This document shows positions 30,906 to 40,557 of a stretch of 43,117 bases of DNA, piece after piece. The stretch's first letter is position 1; each line of letters begins with the position of its first letter. Under the pieces are notes generated by a model, which had not been told where the DNA came from, ran no database searches, and saw only the letters and a list, made by a program, of their open reading frames with translations. This DNA is from an uncultured Chitinophagaceae bacterium. GTDB lineage: Bacteria > Bacteroidota > Bacteroidia > Chitinophagales > Chitinophagaceae. Position numbers and translations under genes: made by a program. Location: contig CALESY010000145.1 in NCBI GenBank assembly GCA_937919945.1, forward strand, positions 1-43,117, written 5' to 3'.

Positions 30906-32033
30906 TTAAATAAAAAGGGTAGCGGCAATATTATCTGCAAATAGTTTGCCTGTATTCGTGAGTATGAGTTTTTCGTCCTGAAGCAATAACATGTCATTTT
31001 CCAAAAATGATTGTGCATTTTTCAGAACAGATTGCCTGTATGTATCATCATATGTCGCAGTAATCTTCTGCAAACTGCAACCCCACATGGTGCGTAGCGA
31101 TGTCATAATGTATTCATTTACTTGCTGTTCTGTAGTCAATACTTCTTCTTCAAAAATAGGTTTGTTGTCTTGTAATATGTTTTTCAGGTACACTGCGTTA
31201 TTGGCAATATTCCATCGTCTGGCCTTACCGTTGTAGGAGTGTGCAGATGGCCCGATACCCAAATAAGGTATTCCCATCCAGTAGTTGGTATTGTGTATTG
31301 CATGCATACCAGGCTGGGCAAAGTTGGATATTTCGTAATGGTCGTAACCGTGCAAAGCTGCATATTCCATTAATATTTCAAATTGTGTTGCTGCTTGGGT
31401 ACTATCTAATGGCTTCGTTTTCTTTTTGTTGATGTTGTGATGCAGTACGGTACCTTCTTCTACCGTTAGTGCATAGGCACTGAAGTGTGGTATGCCGAAT
31501 TCTTTTACTTGCTCAAGATTATGTTTCCAGTCTTTATCAGTAAGCCCCGGCGTACCGTATATTAGGTCGATGGTGATATTCTCAAACCCTGCATCTTGTG
31601 CTGCTTTTACGGCAGCTTCTGCTTGTTGTGTATTATGAGCACGGTTCATATACTGCAGGTCGCTGTTGCGGAAAGATTGTATGCCAATGCTGAACCTGTT
31701 GATAGCTGTTGAAGTGAGGGTTTTGATGTACGAGTAAGATAGGTCGTCTGGGTTAGCTTCTAATGTAAACTCACGTATTGAACTCACATTATAATGTTGC
31801 AGTATAGTATCAGTTATTCGCCTTATTTCATCTGCACTTAAGAGGCTGGGTGTACCACCCCCGAAGTAAATGGTTTCTACATTTTGTTCAGCAAGGTATG
31901 GAGCTTGCATCGTAAGCTCTGTCTGTATGGCAGCCATCATATCATCCTTATGCTTCAGTGAGGTCGAAAAATGGAAATTGCAATAGGTGCATGCCTGCCT
32001 GCAAAACGGTATATGGATATAAATGCCTGCCAA
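30906..32033 (-). CDS. hemW: HemW, radical SAM haem chaperone
   Basis: 375-aa protein related to oxygen-independent coproporphyrinogen oxidase; HemW itself binds and delivers haem. The start is TTG 32033: the family begins (M)AGIYIHIPFC, and here the codon in that position is TTG, with a -7 box at 32054-32061 just upstream, whereas the in-frame ATG 32168 adds 45 unrelated residues. The radical SAM cluster is C11-x3-C15-x2-C18 (CRQACTYCNF). Further motifs are ETIYFGGGTPSLLSADEI, EFTLEANPDDL, NRFSIGIQSF, IDLIYGTPGLTD, HYEISNFAQPG and YLGIGPSAHSYNGK. Length matches HemW. Confidence 0.93.
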   Translation of the reverse strand: MAGIYIHIPFCRQACTYCNFHFSTSLKHKDDMMAAIQTELTMQAPYLAEQNVETIYFGGGTPSLLSADEIRRITDTILQHYNVSSIREFTLEANPDDLSYSYIKTLTSTAINRFSIGIQSFRNSDLQYMNRAHNTQQAEAAVKAAQDAGFENITIDLIYGTPGLTDKDWKHNLEQVKEFGIPHFSAYALTVEEGTVLHHNINKKKTKPLDSTQAATQFEILMEYAALHGYDHYEISNFAQPGMHAIHNTNYWMGIPYLGIGPSAHSYNGKARRWNIANNAVYLKNILQDNKPIFEEEVLTTEQQVNEYIMTSLRTMWGCSLQKITATYDDTYRQSVLKNAQSFLENDMLLLQDEKLILTNTGKLFADNIAATLFI

Positions 32034-32053
32034 TTGGAAAAATGTATAGTCTG

Positions 32054-32061
32054 CAAAGCTA
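32054..32061 (-). promoter_or_regulatory. -7 box of hemW
   Basis: On the minus strand it reads TAGCTTTG, a perfect TAnnTTTG, 20 bp before TTG 32033. A -33 TTTG at normal spacing is not seen. Its position supports the TTG start. Confidence 0.5.
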
Positions 32062-32162
32062 AGGGCTGGTTTTGGTAATATATAATTGCAAAAAATTTGA
32101 ATGCTGTGGTATATATTTTCATGTGCTAATACTATTTTTATTAGTACGTTAATAAAAAGATA

Positions 32163-32699
32163 ATGCATAAACTGTTATGCTTCATAGGGTGTTTGTTAGC
32201 GTTTGCCGCACATGCACAGGAGCTAAAGCCTACCGTTTACTACATGGGCTTACCACATGTGTCAAAAGCTGCTAAAGATATACATACAGGCGTCGTTAAG
32301 CCTGCAGATGATGATTTGATGGCAAGCATTATGGATAGTATGAATACGGAGAACAATGACACCAGGCCTTTTTACATTTTTTTAGTGTCTAAGACATTGT
32401 ATCTGACAAAAGATAAAGGGTTGAAACAATCTCTTGGCAACGCATGCCGCAGGTATATTCAAAACCGTCCTGACGATGTGGTGCTGCTACTGTTTTCGAA
32501 AACTGTAAAACCGGTATATAAAGATGCATGGGCTAAAGCTATAGCAGAAGATATTGATGCTAATTGCGAAACAACGCTCAAGGAATGTTTCAGGCAGTCC
32601 AGACTACTTGCATTGGAAATGTGCCATACTGATAACAAAGACAAGCTGGAAATTATCTATAACCAAATAAGGGCGAACCTGCAATTATCTATAAGGTAA
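32163..32699 (+). CDS. Secreted protein of unknown function
   Basis: 178-aa protein with a signal peptide (MHKLLCFIGCLLAFAAHAQ). The mature part is mostly helical, with SIMDSMNTENNDTRPFYIFL, SLGNACRRYIQNRPDDVVLL and ECFRQSRLLALEMCHTDNKD, and several Cys residues. No family is recognised. It is divergent from hemW (129 bp between starts) and followed 45 bp later by the DUF4271 gene on the same strand. Confidence 0.65.
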   Translation: MHKLLCFIGCLLAFAAHAQELKPTVYYMGLPHVSKAAKDIHTGVVKPADDDLMASIMDSMNTENNDTRPFYIFLVSKTLYLTKDKGLKQSLGNACRRYIQNRPDDVVLLLFSKTVKPVYKDAWAKAIAEDIDANCETTLKECFRQSRLLALEMCHTDNKDKLEIIYNQIRANLQLSIR

Positions 32700-32724
32700 T
32701 GCTATTAATCCGCCATTGTAATAT

Positions 32725-32732
32725 TAGTTTTG
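32725..32732 (+). promoter_or_regulatory. -7 box of the DUF4271 gene
   Basis: TAGTTTTG is a perfect TAnnTTTG match 12 bp before ATG 32745. It overlaps the alternative TTG start at 32730 and so argues for the ATG. Confidence 0.45.
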
Positions 32733-32744
32733 CATAGGGTTATT

Positions 32745-33602
32745 ATGTTCAAGTTCGTACACTTATTCTTATTGTGTTGTATAGTTAGTGTATTCAGTGC
32801 ATCTGCTAAAGTAGAGGTGGGTACTTTGTCTTTTCCCGTGCCATCTGTTTCTGTTATTGCAGACAAGCAATATGATAGCTTATTGCAACAACATCCCATG
32901 ATGTCATCGCGTGTGGTTATTAATGCGGTAGAGTCGCCGAGGTTTTTTACGAACAAAACCACTGATTTTTACATACTATTGGCTATTTGTGTATTTCTGG
33001 GCATCGTCAGGTATGTTAATGCAAGGTATTTTACCAATCTCTGGTCAGTATTCAGAAGCCCATCCTATTCCAGTGCATCCCGAGAGCAGTTGGAAACTGC
33101 CGGCATATCCAACCTCCTAATGAACATATTGTTTTGCATGGTAGGGGGTATGTTTATGTACTATGTGGTAAAAATATACTCGCCAATAACCGCTAGTAAT
33201 ATTAACCCACTGTTATTAATGCTGTCTATGATGGGGGGCTTGGCAGTAATATACTCGGGTAAATACATAGCTGTGAGATTTGGTGGTTGGGCATTCAGGT
33301 TAGACAGTATTTCTGATACATACATTTTTAATATTTTTCTTATAAATAAGGTTTTAGCTATTATTCTACTTCCTTTTGTTTTGTTTCTCGCATTCGCAGA
33401 TGAGGTTTATATCGGCCCCATTCTCATTATTGCATCTATAACTATCGGCTTGTTGTTTCTCAGCAGGTATTTGCGCTCTTGGCAGGTATTCAGCTCATTC
33501 TTCCAGCACAGTAAATTCCATTTTTTTACGTACCTTTGCGCCTCAGAAATATTGCCATTGGCAGTATTAATGAAGTTATTGGTAAAGATGTTGCAGTATT
33601 AA
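32745..33602 (+). CDS. DUF4271 membrane protein
   Basis: 285-aa polytopic membrane protein from ATG 32745. The N-terminal signal/anchor is FKFVHLFLLCCIVSVFSASA. A helix then leads to the DUF4271 signature TDFYILLAICVFLGIVRYVN followed by ARYFTNLWSVF. Further helices include NLLMNILFCMVGGMFMYYVV, FNIFLINKVLAIILLPFVLF and IGPILIIASITIGLLF. DUF4271 genes often sit next to hemD in Bacteroidota, as here (55 bp upstream of hemD); function unknown. TACCTTTG at 33531-33538 inside its 3' end could be an internal promoter for hemD. Confidence 0.85.
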   Translation: MFKFVHLFLLCCIVSVFSASAKVEVGTLSFPVPSVSVIADKQYDSLLQQHPMMSSRVVINAVESPRFFTNKTTDFYILLAICVFLGIVRYVNARYFTNLWSVFRSPSYSSASREQLETAGISNLLMNILFCMVGGMFMYYVVKIYSPITASNINPLLLMLSMMGGLAVIYSGKYIAVRFGGWAFRLDSISDTYIFNIFLINKVLAIILLPFVLFLAFADEVYIGPILIIASITIGLLFLSRYLRSWQVFSSFFQHSKFHFFTYLCASEILPLAVLMKLLVKMLQY

Positions 33603-33657
33603 CGGCATCGTTTTTGTTGGTAATAATCAGGCTAAAACACCCGTTTTTAACCCAAAT

Positions 33658-34461
33658 ATGGCAAAAGCTGAACGTTCGCAGAGCAAAAGCACCGGTAAGA
33701 AAGAAACGACACATAAAGTAGGGTCTATTCTCATCACACAACCGCGCCCGGAAACGGAGAAGTCGCCTTATTTTGACTTAGCGAAAAAATACAATGTACA
33801 GTTAGCTTTCCATCCTTTTATCCGTGTGGAGGGGCTTGCCGGTAAAGATTTCAGGAAACAACGTATAGATATAGCTGAGCATACGGCTATTATCTTCACA
33901 AGCCGTAATGCGGTAGATCATTTCTTTCGTATTTGCGAAGAATTGAAAGTAAAAGTGTCGCAAGACATGAAGTATTTCTGCATTACTGAAGCTGTAGCGT
34001 TATACCTGCAAAAGTTTATTCTTTACCGTAAGCGGAAAGTTTTCTTTTCTGCAGATGGTAGTACCGATGGCTTGCTGGAAGTGATTGGCAAGCACAAACA
34101 CAATGAAAAGTTCATATTGCCAACAGCAGATAACGGCAAAAACGACATAGCTCAGTTTCTGTCCGCTAATAACATACAATATGCTGAGGCTACGCTATAT
34201 CGTACCGTTTCAAACGAAATAAGTCAGGTGATGAAAGACAAGTATGATATGATTGTCTTTTTCAGCCCTTTTAGCGTACAGACATTATTTGAGCATGATC
34301 CGGCATTTAAACAAAATGGCACATTGATTGGAGCTTTTGGTCCAACAACATCTAAGGCTATAGAAGATGCAGGCTTGAGGCTGGATGTGAAGGCTCCTGC
34401 ACCCAATGCACCGTCAATGGTGTCTGCATTAGAAAAATACCTGATAGAGATAAAGCAATAG
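33658..34461 (+). CDS. hemD: Uroporphyrinogen-III synthase
   Basis: 267-aa enzyme that closes and rearranges hydroxymethylbilane to uroporphyrinogen III in tetrapyrrole synthesis. The two-lobed HemD fold is recognisable from VGSILITQPRPETEKSPYF, TAIIFTSRNAVDHFF, YFCITEAVALYLQ, FILPTADNGKNDIAQFL, EATLYRTVSN, MIVFFSPFSVQTLF and LIGAFGPTTSKAIEDAGLR. A basic extension of about 20 residues (AKAERSQSKSTGKKETTHK) precedes the first strand. It lies 55 bp after DUF4271; a terminator follows. Confidence 0.92.
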   Translation: MAKAERSQSKSTGKKETTHKVGSILITQPRPETEKSPYFDLAKKYNVQLAFHPFIRVEGLAGKDFRKQRIDIAEHTAIIFTSRNAVDHFFRICEELKVKVSQDMKYFCITEAVALYLQKFILYRKRKVFFSADGSTDGLLEVIGKHKHNEKFILPTADNGKNDIAQFLSANNIQYAEATLYRTVSNEISQVMKDKYDMIVFFSPFSVQTLFEHDPAFKQNGTLIGAFGPTTSKAIEDAGLRLDVKAPAPNAPSMVSALEKYLIEIKQ

Positions 34462-34483
34462 ACACATCGTCTTATTGTAAGAT

Positions 34484-34516
34484 ATGGCTCAACTGTTTCA
34501 GTTGAGCCATTTTTTA
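34484..34516 (+). terminator. Terminator after hemD
   Basis: A perfect 12-bp stem ATGGCTCAACTG (34484-34495) with its complement (34499-34510), 3-nt loop, then TTTTTT. Confidence 0.92.
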
Positions 34517-34558
34517 TATTGCGAACCATGTGTATAGTTTATGGCATAGTTTTACACT

Positions 34559-36577
34559 ATGGCAAACAGGTTAATCAACGAATTAAGTCCTTATTTACTG
34601 CAACACGCACACAACCCGGTAGATTGGTATGCATGGGGCGATGAACCCTTTGAGAAAGCGAAGCAGGAAAATAAACCTGTATTAGTAAGTATTGGTTATG
34701 CAGCCTGCCACTGGTGCCATGTTATGGAGCGGGAGAGCTTTGAAGATGCAGAAGTAGCCAGTTACATGAATAAGCATTTTATATGCATTAAGGTAGATAG
34801 GGAAGAACACCCTGATGTTGACCATTTATATATGGATGCTGTGCAAGCTATATCGGGCAGTGGTGGTTGGCCTCTTAATGCATTTGCCACACCGGATAGA
34901 GTTCCTTTTTATGGGGGCACCTACTTTCCGCCTAGGTCTATGTACAGTCGTATGTCTTGGATGCAGGTGTTGGAACGTATGCACAATATATGGCATCAGC
35001 AACAAGACGAAGTGCAGGCTCAAAGCAGGCAGATGGTACAATATCTGCAAAATGCCTCTAAGTACGCTACTGCAGCACAATTGCAAACATGGACGAAAGA
35101 TAGCTGTGCTGCAATGGCAGAAACCTTACTCCAGCAAGCTGATCATGAACATGGAGGCTTTGGCCGAGCACCAAAATTCCCCGGTACAATGGCTATCAGC
35201 TATTTATTGCAACATTATGCACTAACTGGCAGTGCGCCGGCAAAAGAACATGCGCTGAAAAGCCTTGACGCTATGATAGCGGGCGGCATCTACGATCAGC
35301 TTGGTGGTGGTTTTGCACGCTATGCAACGGATGAAAACTGGTTAGTACCACACTTTGAAAAGATGCTATACGATAATGCTTTGTTGATAATTGCTTTATG
35401 CGATGCGTATACATTGACTAAAAAAGACCGATATAAAGAAGTAATAGAAGAAACCATCGCATTTGTAGAAAGGGAATTGAAAGATCCTACTGGTGGGTAT
35501 TATAGCGCTATAGACGCAGATAGCGAAGGGGTGGAGGGGAAATACTACACTTTTACATGGCAAGACTGGCAAAATATTCTTGGCGAAAACGCACTTTTAC
35601 AGGCACATTTTGGTATAAAAGAAGCCGGCAATTGGGAGCATACCAATATCCTGCATATTGCTAAAACTACGCGGGAGCTGACTGTTGAGTTGGCATTACC
35701 AGAAGATGTCGTGAAAGAGAGGATTGAAGAGGCAAAACAAAAATTATTAACTGAAAGAAATAGACGGATTAGGCCGCTGACAGATGACAAATGCCTGTTG
35801 TCTTGGAATGCACTGATGAACCTTGCGCTAAGCAGAGCTGGTGCTGTATTGGGCTATAATAAGTATCTACAAACTGCCACAGCACACATGCAATGGATGC
35901 ATACATGCTTTATAGCAGATGATACATGGATGCATACTTGGAAGGCAGGCAAGGCAAGGATTACAGCCAATCTGGATGACTATGCATACCTGATACAGGC
36001 TATGTTGCAACTGGCATCTGCAACTGGTAATAATGAATGGATAGCACGTGCAAATAATTTATTTGACGAGGTTTCAGCACGCTTTATAGATAATAATCAT
36101 TGTTTTTTCTACTATACTGATGCAGGCAGAAACGATATACCTGTACGTAAAATAGATAACTATGATGGAGCTACCCCATCAGCCAATGCTGTAATGGCGC
36201 ATAATATGCTGTTGTTAGGGCTTAGTATGGAACGTATGGAGTTGATAGAGCAAGCCTACGCCATGTTGCAACGAATGGTAGGCTCAGTGCAGCGCTACAC
36301 CTATTCATTTGCTTATTGGGCAGGCCTTATACAGCAATATGCCTTTGATGTAAAAACGGTTGTTTGTAAAGCAGAAGATGCTACATTGCTGCACACATAT
36401 CTAGTGCCTGGGGCATTTATTATCACTTCACAAAAAGAAATATCTGACAATCCCCTGCCTTTGATAAAAAAATCAATGGCCGGAAATGAAATTATGATTT
36501 GCACAAAAGATGCCTGTTTACCGCCAATGCAAAGCCCAGAGGCTGTTTTACAGTACTTGCAATTATCAAAAGAATAG
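34559..36577 (+). CDS. YyaL/SSP411-type thioredoxin-domain protein
   Basis: 672-aa cytoplasmic protein (DUF255 plus an (alpha/alpha)6-barrel). The thioredoxin-like N-terminus starts ANRLINELSPYLLQHAHNPV and contains the CxxC C50-H-W-C53 in YAACHWCHVMERESFED, then CIKVDREEHPDVDHLYMDAV and GSGGWPLNAFATPDRVPFYG. The barrel part carries FGRAPKFPGTMAISYLL, YDQLGGGFARYATDENWLVP, HFEKMLYDNALLI, AIDADSEGVEGKYYTFTW and DDKCLLSWNALMNLALSRAG. All family blocks are intact and length is normal. The molecular function of the bacterial family is unproven. The 178-bp gap to gldK is A-rich with no consensus promoter. Confidence 0.93.
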   Translation: MANRLINELSPYLLQHAHNPVDWYAWGDEPFEKAKQENKPVLVSIGYAACHWCHVMERESFEDAEVASYMNKHFICIKVDREEHPDVDHLYMDAVQAISGSGGWPLNAFATPDRVPFYGGTYFPPRSMYSRMSWMQVLERMHNIWHQQQDEVQAQSRQMVQYLQNASKYATAAQLQTWTKDSCAAMAETLLQQADHEHGGFGRAPKFPGTMAISYLLQHYALTGSAPAKEHALKSLDAMIAGGIYDQLGGGFARYATDENWLVPHFEKMLYDNALLIIALCDAYTLTKKDRYKEVIEETIAFVERELKDPTGGYYSAIDADSEGVEGKYYTFTWQDWQNILGENALLQAHFGIKEAGNWEHTNILHIAKTTRELTVELALPEDVVKERIEEAKQKLLTERNRRIRPLTDDKCLLSWNALMNLALSRAGAVLGYNKYLQTATAHMQWMHTCFIADDTWMHTWKAGKARITANLDDYAYLIQAMLQLASATGNNEWIARANNLFDEVSARFIDNNHCFFYYTDAGRNDIPVRKIDNYDGATPSANAVMAHNMLLLGLSMERMELIEQAYAMLQRMVGSVQRYTYSFAYWAGLIQQYAFDVKTVVCKAEDATLLHTYLVPGAFIITSQKEISDNPLPLIKKSMAGNEIMICTKDACLPPMQSPEAVLQYLQLSKE

Positions 36578-36755
36578 ATTATATTCAGAAATTATTTTGG
36601 ACAGAAGACGAGAAAAAAATCTTAACAAATTTTTTGTGATGCTTGCATTTTTGGAAAAAACTTCAAATATTGTGCAACAGTTTTGCAGGAAAACTACCTG
36701 CAATGACAAAAAATTACTTTATTTGCCTAATAGCAAAAACAACAATAATAGTAGT

Positions 36756-38012
36756 ATGAAACAACTTTCCCTGAAGATCTCGGCTGTAGCGTTACTAGCA
36801 TTGGCTGCCAGCTGCGGAAAACCAGGCAACGGTGGTCAGCTTGTAGGAGAGCCTAACATGATGACGTACAAACCGCCTGTTCCGATTGGTATGGTGTATG
36901 TTCCGTCTGGTATATTAAAAATGGGAGCTAGTGATGAGGATGTTCGTGGTAAAAACGACGCATTAATCCGTACCGCTCAGATGACAGGTTACTATATGGA
37001 CGCTACCGAAATAACAACTGCCGAATATCGTCAGTTTACAAATTGGGTACGCGACTCTATGGCTCATGCTACTTTGGGAGACTACATAGACGACCCGAAT
37101 GGTGGACAACGCCTGGATATGCGCAAAAAAATCAATTGGAAAGATCAGGATTTGCAAGAGCAGTTAAGCTCATTCTTTATCCCTGCCGAACAAAGTGGTT
37201 GGGGTAAAAAAGAATTTGACAATTCTAAGCTCATATATGCATATGAAACTTACGATTATCAGGAAAATGTGAAAAATCCTTCTGCGCCTAAAAATAGCTT
37301 TATTAAAAAGTATGCGGTTAGCGTATACCCTGATACAACAGTTTGGGTTCGTCAGCTGACATATTCTTACAACGAACCTATTGCTTTGCAGTATAACTGG
37401 TTCCCTGCATTCAATAATTATCCTGTCGTAGGTGTAAACTGGCATCAAGCTAATGCATTCTGTAACTGGCGTACTATGTTGTGGAAACAAGATCGCGAGA
37501 AAAACAAAATGTATTTCGAAGGTGAATTTATGTTACCTAATGAAATGCAATGGGAATGGGCTGCTCGTGGCGGTCGTACAGAATCTCCTTATCCTTGGGG
37601 CGGACCATATCTTGTTAATAAGAAGGGTTGTTATTTAGCTAACTTCAAACCTCAACGTGGTAATTATGCTGCTGATGGAGGTTTATATACTGTGCCGGTT
37701 GACCGCTATTGGCCTAATGACTATGGCCTGTACAACATGGCTGGTAACGTAGCTGAGTGGACACGTGATTCTTACTTCGGTACCGCATATCAGACTGTTG
37801 CAGATTTAAACCCTGAAGTTGGTTACAAAATGCGTGATAATGACCCTCAGTGGATGAAACGCAAAGTGTTGCGTGGCGGTAGCTGGAGAGATGTGTCTTT
37901 CTATCTGCAAAATGGAACACGTGATTTCGAATATGCGGATACTGCTAAAGCTTACATTGGTTTCCGTTGTGTTTACCAACAAATTGGCCCGGCTCTCACT
38001 AATAGAAGATAA
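36756..38012 (+). CDS. gldK: GldK, T9SS outer-membrane-associated ring lipoprotein
   Basis: 418-aa lipoprotein from ATG 36756. The lipobox is LALAASC with Cys20. The body is a formylglycine-generating-enzyme (SUMF1)-like fold: GMVYVPSGILKMGASDEDVR, YYMDATEITTAEYRQFTNWV, FPAFNNYPVVGVNWHQANAF, MLPNEMQWEWAARGGR, YNMAGNVAEWTRDSYFG, VLRGGSWRD and YIGFRCVYQQ. GldK with GldN forms the periplasmic ring of the type IX secretion system under the outer membrane (known from Flavobacterium and Porphyromonas PorK). First gene of gldKLMN. The reading frame extends upstream to 36510 through YyaL, but the lipoprotein signal fixes the start. Confidence 0.96.
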   Translation: MKQLSLKISAVALLALAASCGKPGNGGQLVGEPNMMTYKPPVPIGMVYVPSGILKMGASDEDVRGKNDALIRTAQMTGYYMDATEITTAEYRQFTNWVRDSMAHATLGDYIDDPNGGQRLDMRKKINWKDQDLQEQLSSFFIPAEQSGWGKKEFDNSKLIYAYETYDYQENVKNPSAPKNSFIKKYAVSVYPDTTVWVRQLTYSYNEPIALQYNWFPAFNNYPVVGVNWHQANAFCNWRTMLWKQDREKNKMYFEGEFMLPNEMQWEWAARGGRTESPYPWGGPYLVNKKGCYLANFKPQRGNYAADGGLYTVPVDRYWPNDYGLYNMAGNVAEWTRDSYFGTAYQTVADLNPEVGYKMRDNDPQWMKRKVLRGGSWRDVSFYLQNGTRDFEYADTAKAYIGFRCVYQQIGPALTNRR

Positions 38013-38086
38013 CAAACAATAATATTTATAACTAAGCGTTAATAATTAAACAGCTTTTTTAAACCTTTTAGATAAAATAATAAGAA

Positions 38087-38905
38087 ATGAATTCAATAGC
38101 ACTGTTTTTCGAGACCAAACAGGGTAAATACATCAAAAACCTCATCATCGGTTTTGGTGCATCGGTAGTATTGATGGGTGCGTTGTTTAAAATACAACAC
38201 TGGCCAGGTGCCGGTCCGATGTTGACAGCTGGTATGTTGACAGAAGCGTTCATTTTCGCATTGTTAGGTATTTTGCCTCCGCATAAAGATTACTATTGGG
38301 AGCGTTTTTATCCGAATATTGATGAAAATCCACATGTTGAAGCATATCGTAAGGGTACAAAATTCGACTCTGCTGCAGGTAAAATTTCTCCAGGTGCATC
38401 TTTAGACAAAATGATGGAAGATGCACAGATTACACCTGCTAACATCCGTAAACTGGGTGAAAACTTCCAACGTTTCGGAGTAGTAGTGGAGCAGATAAAA
38501 GATATATCAGACGTTACATCTGCTACTTCTGAATATTCTCAGAGCGCGCGTGAAGCTGCAAGTGCATTAGGCGAAATGAAAAACACGTTCGTTGGTGCTT
38601 CAAATACAATGGCTTCATTCAACAATGCTGCAGACGATACTGCTAAGTTCCACGAACAAGTAGTTGTATTATCTCGTAACCTTGGTTCTTTGAATCAGAT
38701 ATATGAAGTAGAGTTGCAGGACGCTAACAATCACCTGAAAGCTATGAACAAGTTCTATAGCAATCTGGTAAGTGCATCTGATGCAATGGCATCAAGTGCT
38801 ACTGACGCAGTTGCAGCTAAAGAGCAAATATCTCTGTTGTCTAAAAACCTGACAACATTGAACTCTATATACGGAAATATGCTTGCTGCTATGCAAGGTC
38901 GTTAA
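38087..38905 (+). CDS. gldL: GldL, T9SS/gliding motor inner-membrane protein
   Basis: 272-aa protein. The N-terminal part has two membrane helices, YIKNLIIGFGASVVLMGALF and MLTAGMLTEAFIFALLGILP, separated by KIQHWPGAGP, the GldL signature with its buried acidic residue E54. A long cytoplasmic helical region with heptad character follows (ANIRKLGENFQRFGVVVEQI and LTTLNSIYGNMLAAM at the end). GldL and GldM form the proton-driven rotary motor of the T9SS. It lies 74 bp after gldK and 66 bp before gldM. Confidence 0.95.
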   Translation: MNSIALFFETKQGKYIKNLIIGFGASVVLMGALFKIQHWPGAGPMLTAGMLTEAFIFALLGILPPHKDYYWERFYPNIDENPHVEAYRKGTKFDSAAGKISPGASLDKMMEDAQITPANIRKLGENFQRFGVVVEQIKDISDVTSATSEYSQSAREAASALGEMKNTFVGASNTMASFNNAADDTAKFHEQVVVLSRNLGSLNQIYEVELQDANNHLKAMNKFYSNLVSASDAMASSATDAVAAKEQISLLSKNLTTLNSIYGNMLAAMQGR

Positions 38906-38971
38906 TAGACAATTAGGTATAAGAATATTATATAAAGAAACATTTTAGATAACTCGTAAATTTTTTGCAGC

Positions 38972-40519
38972 ATGTCAATGCCCAAAGAGCCACGGCAGTT
39001 AATGATCAACCTAATGTACTTGGTGTTGACTGCAATGTTGGCGCTTAATGTGTCTTCAGAAATCCTGCACGCCTTTCAGACGATTAATCAGAGTATTACA
39101 TCGTCAAACCAAGCTATTGAAGATAAAAACAATAAGCTTTACAAAGGTTTGGATGATCAGGAAGCACAAGAAGCATCACGCGACCGCGTTAAGCCTTATA
39201 ATGATAAAGCCAAGCAAGTGAAAAAGGCTTCGGCTGATATGATTAAGTATCTGGAAGATTGGAAAGAAAAAGTAGTACAAGAATCAGGTGGACGCGAAGA
39301 AGATGGAGACATCAAACGTAAAGATAATATAGATGCAAGTACACTTTTGTTAGTTGAAAAGAAAGGCGGTGATGAGATAAAGCAAAAATTAACTGACTTG
39401 CGTAATATGATGTTGGGTGTTATTAAACCTCAACTGAAAGAGCAATTTTCAAATGATTTGCCTATTAAAGTAACAGATCCGGAAAAAACGGATAATAATC
39501 CTCAGGCAGATTGGGCTACGGGTTATTTCTACAATATGCCTACTATGGCAGTAGTAACATTGCTGTCAAAGTTTCAGAACGACATCCGTAATAGTGAAGC
39601 GTTGATAATTAATGAATTGGCTAATGAAGCAGGCGATGTACAGGTTAAGTTTGATGAAATACAAGCGATAGCTGTACCTAAAAATAGCTACGTATTGGCA
39701 GGCCAGAAAGTAGAAGCCAGCATTATGTTGGCTGCTTACAATAAAGCTGTTAATCCACAAGTTACATCAAGTGGTGGACGTGTTGTAAAGGTAGAAAATG
39801 GTTTAGCTACTTGGGAAACCACTGCTTCTGGTGTAGGTGAACAAAAAGTACGTGGTACAGTAACACTTGATATGGGTGGCCGTATTGAAAAACGTGATTA
39901 CGAGTTTAACTATATGGTGGGTTCAGAAGGTGCCTCTATGCAGTTAGATAAAATGAACGTGTTTTACATCGGTGTACCCAATCCTATAACTGTGTCTGCT
40001 GCTGGTTATTCACTAGAAGACGTATTTGTTAGTATTGACGGCGCTAACGTAAGTGCAGGTGGTGGTAAGGGTAAATTCAGCATTGAGGTTTCTAAGCCAG
40101 GCACAGTGATTGCCAAAATAATGGCTAAAACACAAGGTGGTGGATCTAAGCAAGTAGGTGCACAAGAAATACGTGTTAAACGTATACCTAATCCTATACC
40201 AAAAGTTGGTAATTCTAACGGTGGTAGTGTACCTGTTAATATCTTCAAAGCACAACTTGGTGTATTGGCAGTTTTAGAAAATTTTGACTTTGAAGCCAAA
40301 TACGTTGTTACTTATTTTGACTTTAGTGTTGTACCTAAAAGAGGCGAACCAATAGGACCTTATCAGGTAAGGGGTGCTAAGTTTGATACCAACAAACAAG
40401 TTGCAGATGCTATAAACAGGCTGAAGCCCGGTGATAAGGTATTTATTGAAGAGATACAGGCTATTGGTCCGGATAAGCAAACACGTAAATTGGGCTCATT
40501 AGTATTTAATTTAAGATAA
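38972..40519 (+). CDS. gldM: GldM, T9SS motor/periplasmic shaft protein
   Basis: 515-aa protein. One N-terminal membrane helix (RQLMINLMYLVLTAMLALNV) begins the long periplasmic part: helical ILHAFQTINQSITSSNQAIE near the membrane, then beta domains including AGQKVEASIMLAAYN, VFYIGVPNPITVSAAGYSLE and the C-terminal FEAKYVVTYFDFSVVPKRGE and GDKVFIEEIQAIGPD. This matches GldM/PorM, whose dimer spans the periplasm and connects the GldL motor to the GldK/GldN ring. Length matches the family. Confidence 0.96.
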   Translation: MSMPKEPRQLMINLMYLVLTAMLALNVSSEILHAFQTINQSITSSNQAIEDKNNKLYKGLDDQEAQEASRDRVKPYNDKAKQVKKASADMIKYLEDWKEKVVQESGGREEDGDIKRKDNIDASTLLLVEKKGGDEIKQKLTDLRNMMLGVIKPQLKEQFSNDLPIKVTDPEKTDNNPQADWATGYFYNMPTMAVVTLLSKFQNDIRNSEALIINELANEAGDVQVKFDEIQAIAVPKNSYVLAGQKVEASIMLAAYNKAVNPQVTSSGGRVVKVENGLATWETTASGVGEQKVRGTVTLDMGGRIEKRDYEFNYMVGSEGASMQLDKMNVFYIGVPNPITVSAAGYSLEDVFVSIDGANVSAGGGKGKFSIEVSKPGTVIAKIMAKTQGGGSKQVGAQEIRVKRIPNPIPKVGNSNGGSVPVNIFKAQLGVLAVLENFDFEAKYVVTYFDFSVVPKRGEPIGPYQVRGAKFDTNKQVADAINRLKPGDKVFIEEIQAIGPDKQTRKLGSLVFNLR

Positions 40520-40557
40520 TTATAGTATTTTCATCATTAGCAAATAGTTCTAGGATT

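Noticed and set aside
32034..32168. N-terminal extension of hemW to ATG 32168
   Set aside because: The 45 extra residues do not match HemW, and a promoter -7 box at 32054-32061 lies inside the extension.
36510..36755. Upstream extension of the gldK frame
   Set aside because: It overlaps the end of the YyaL-type gene, and the lipoprotein signal begins at ATG 36756.
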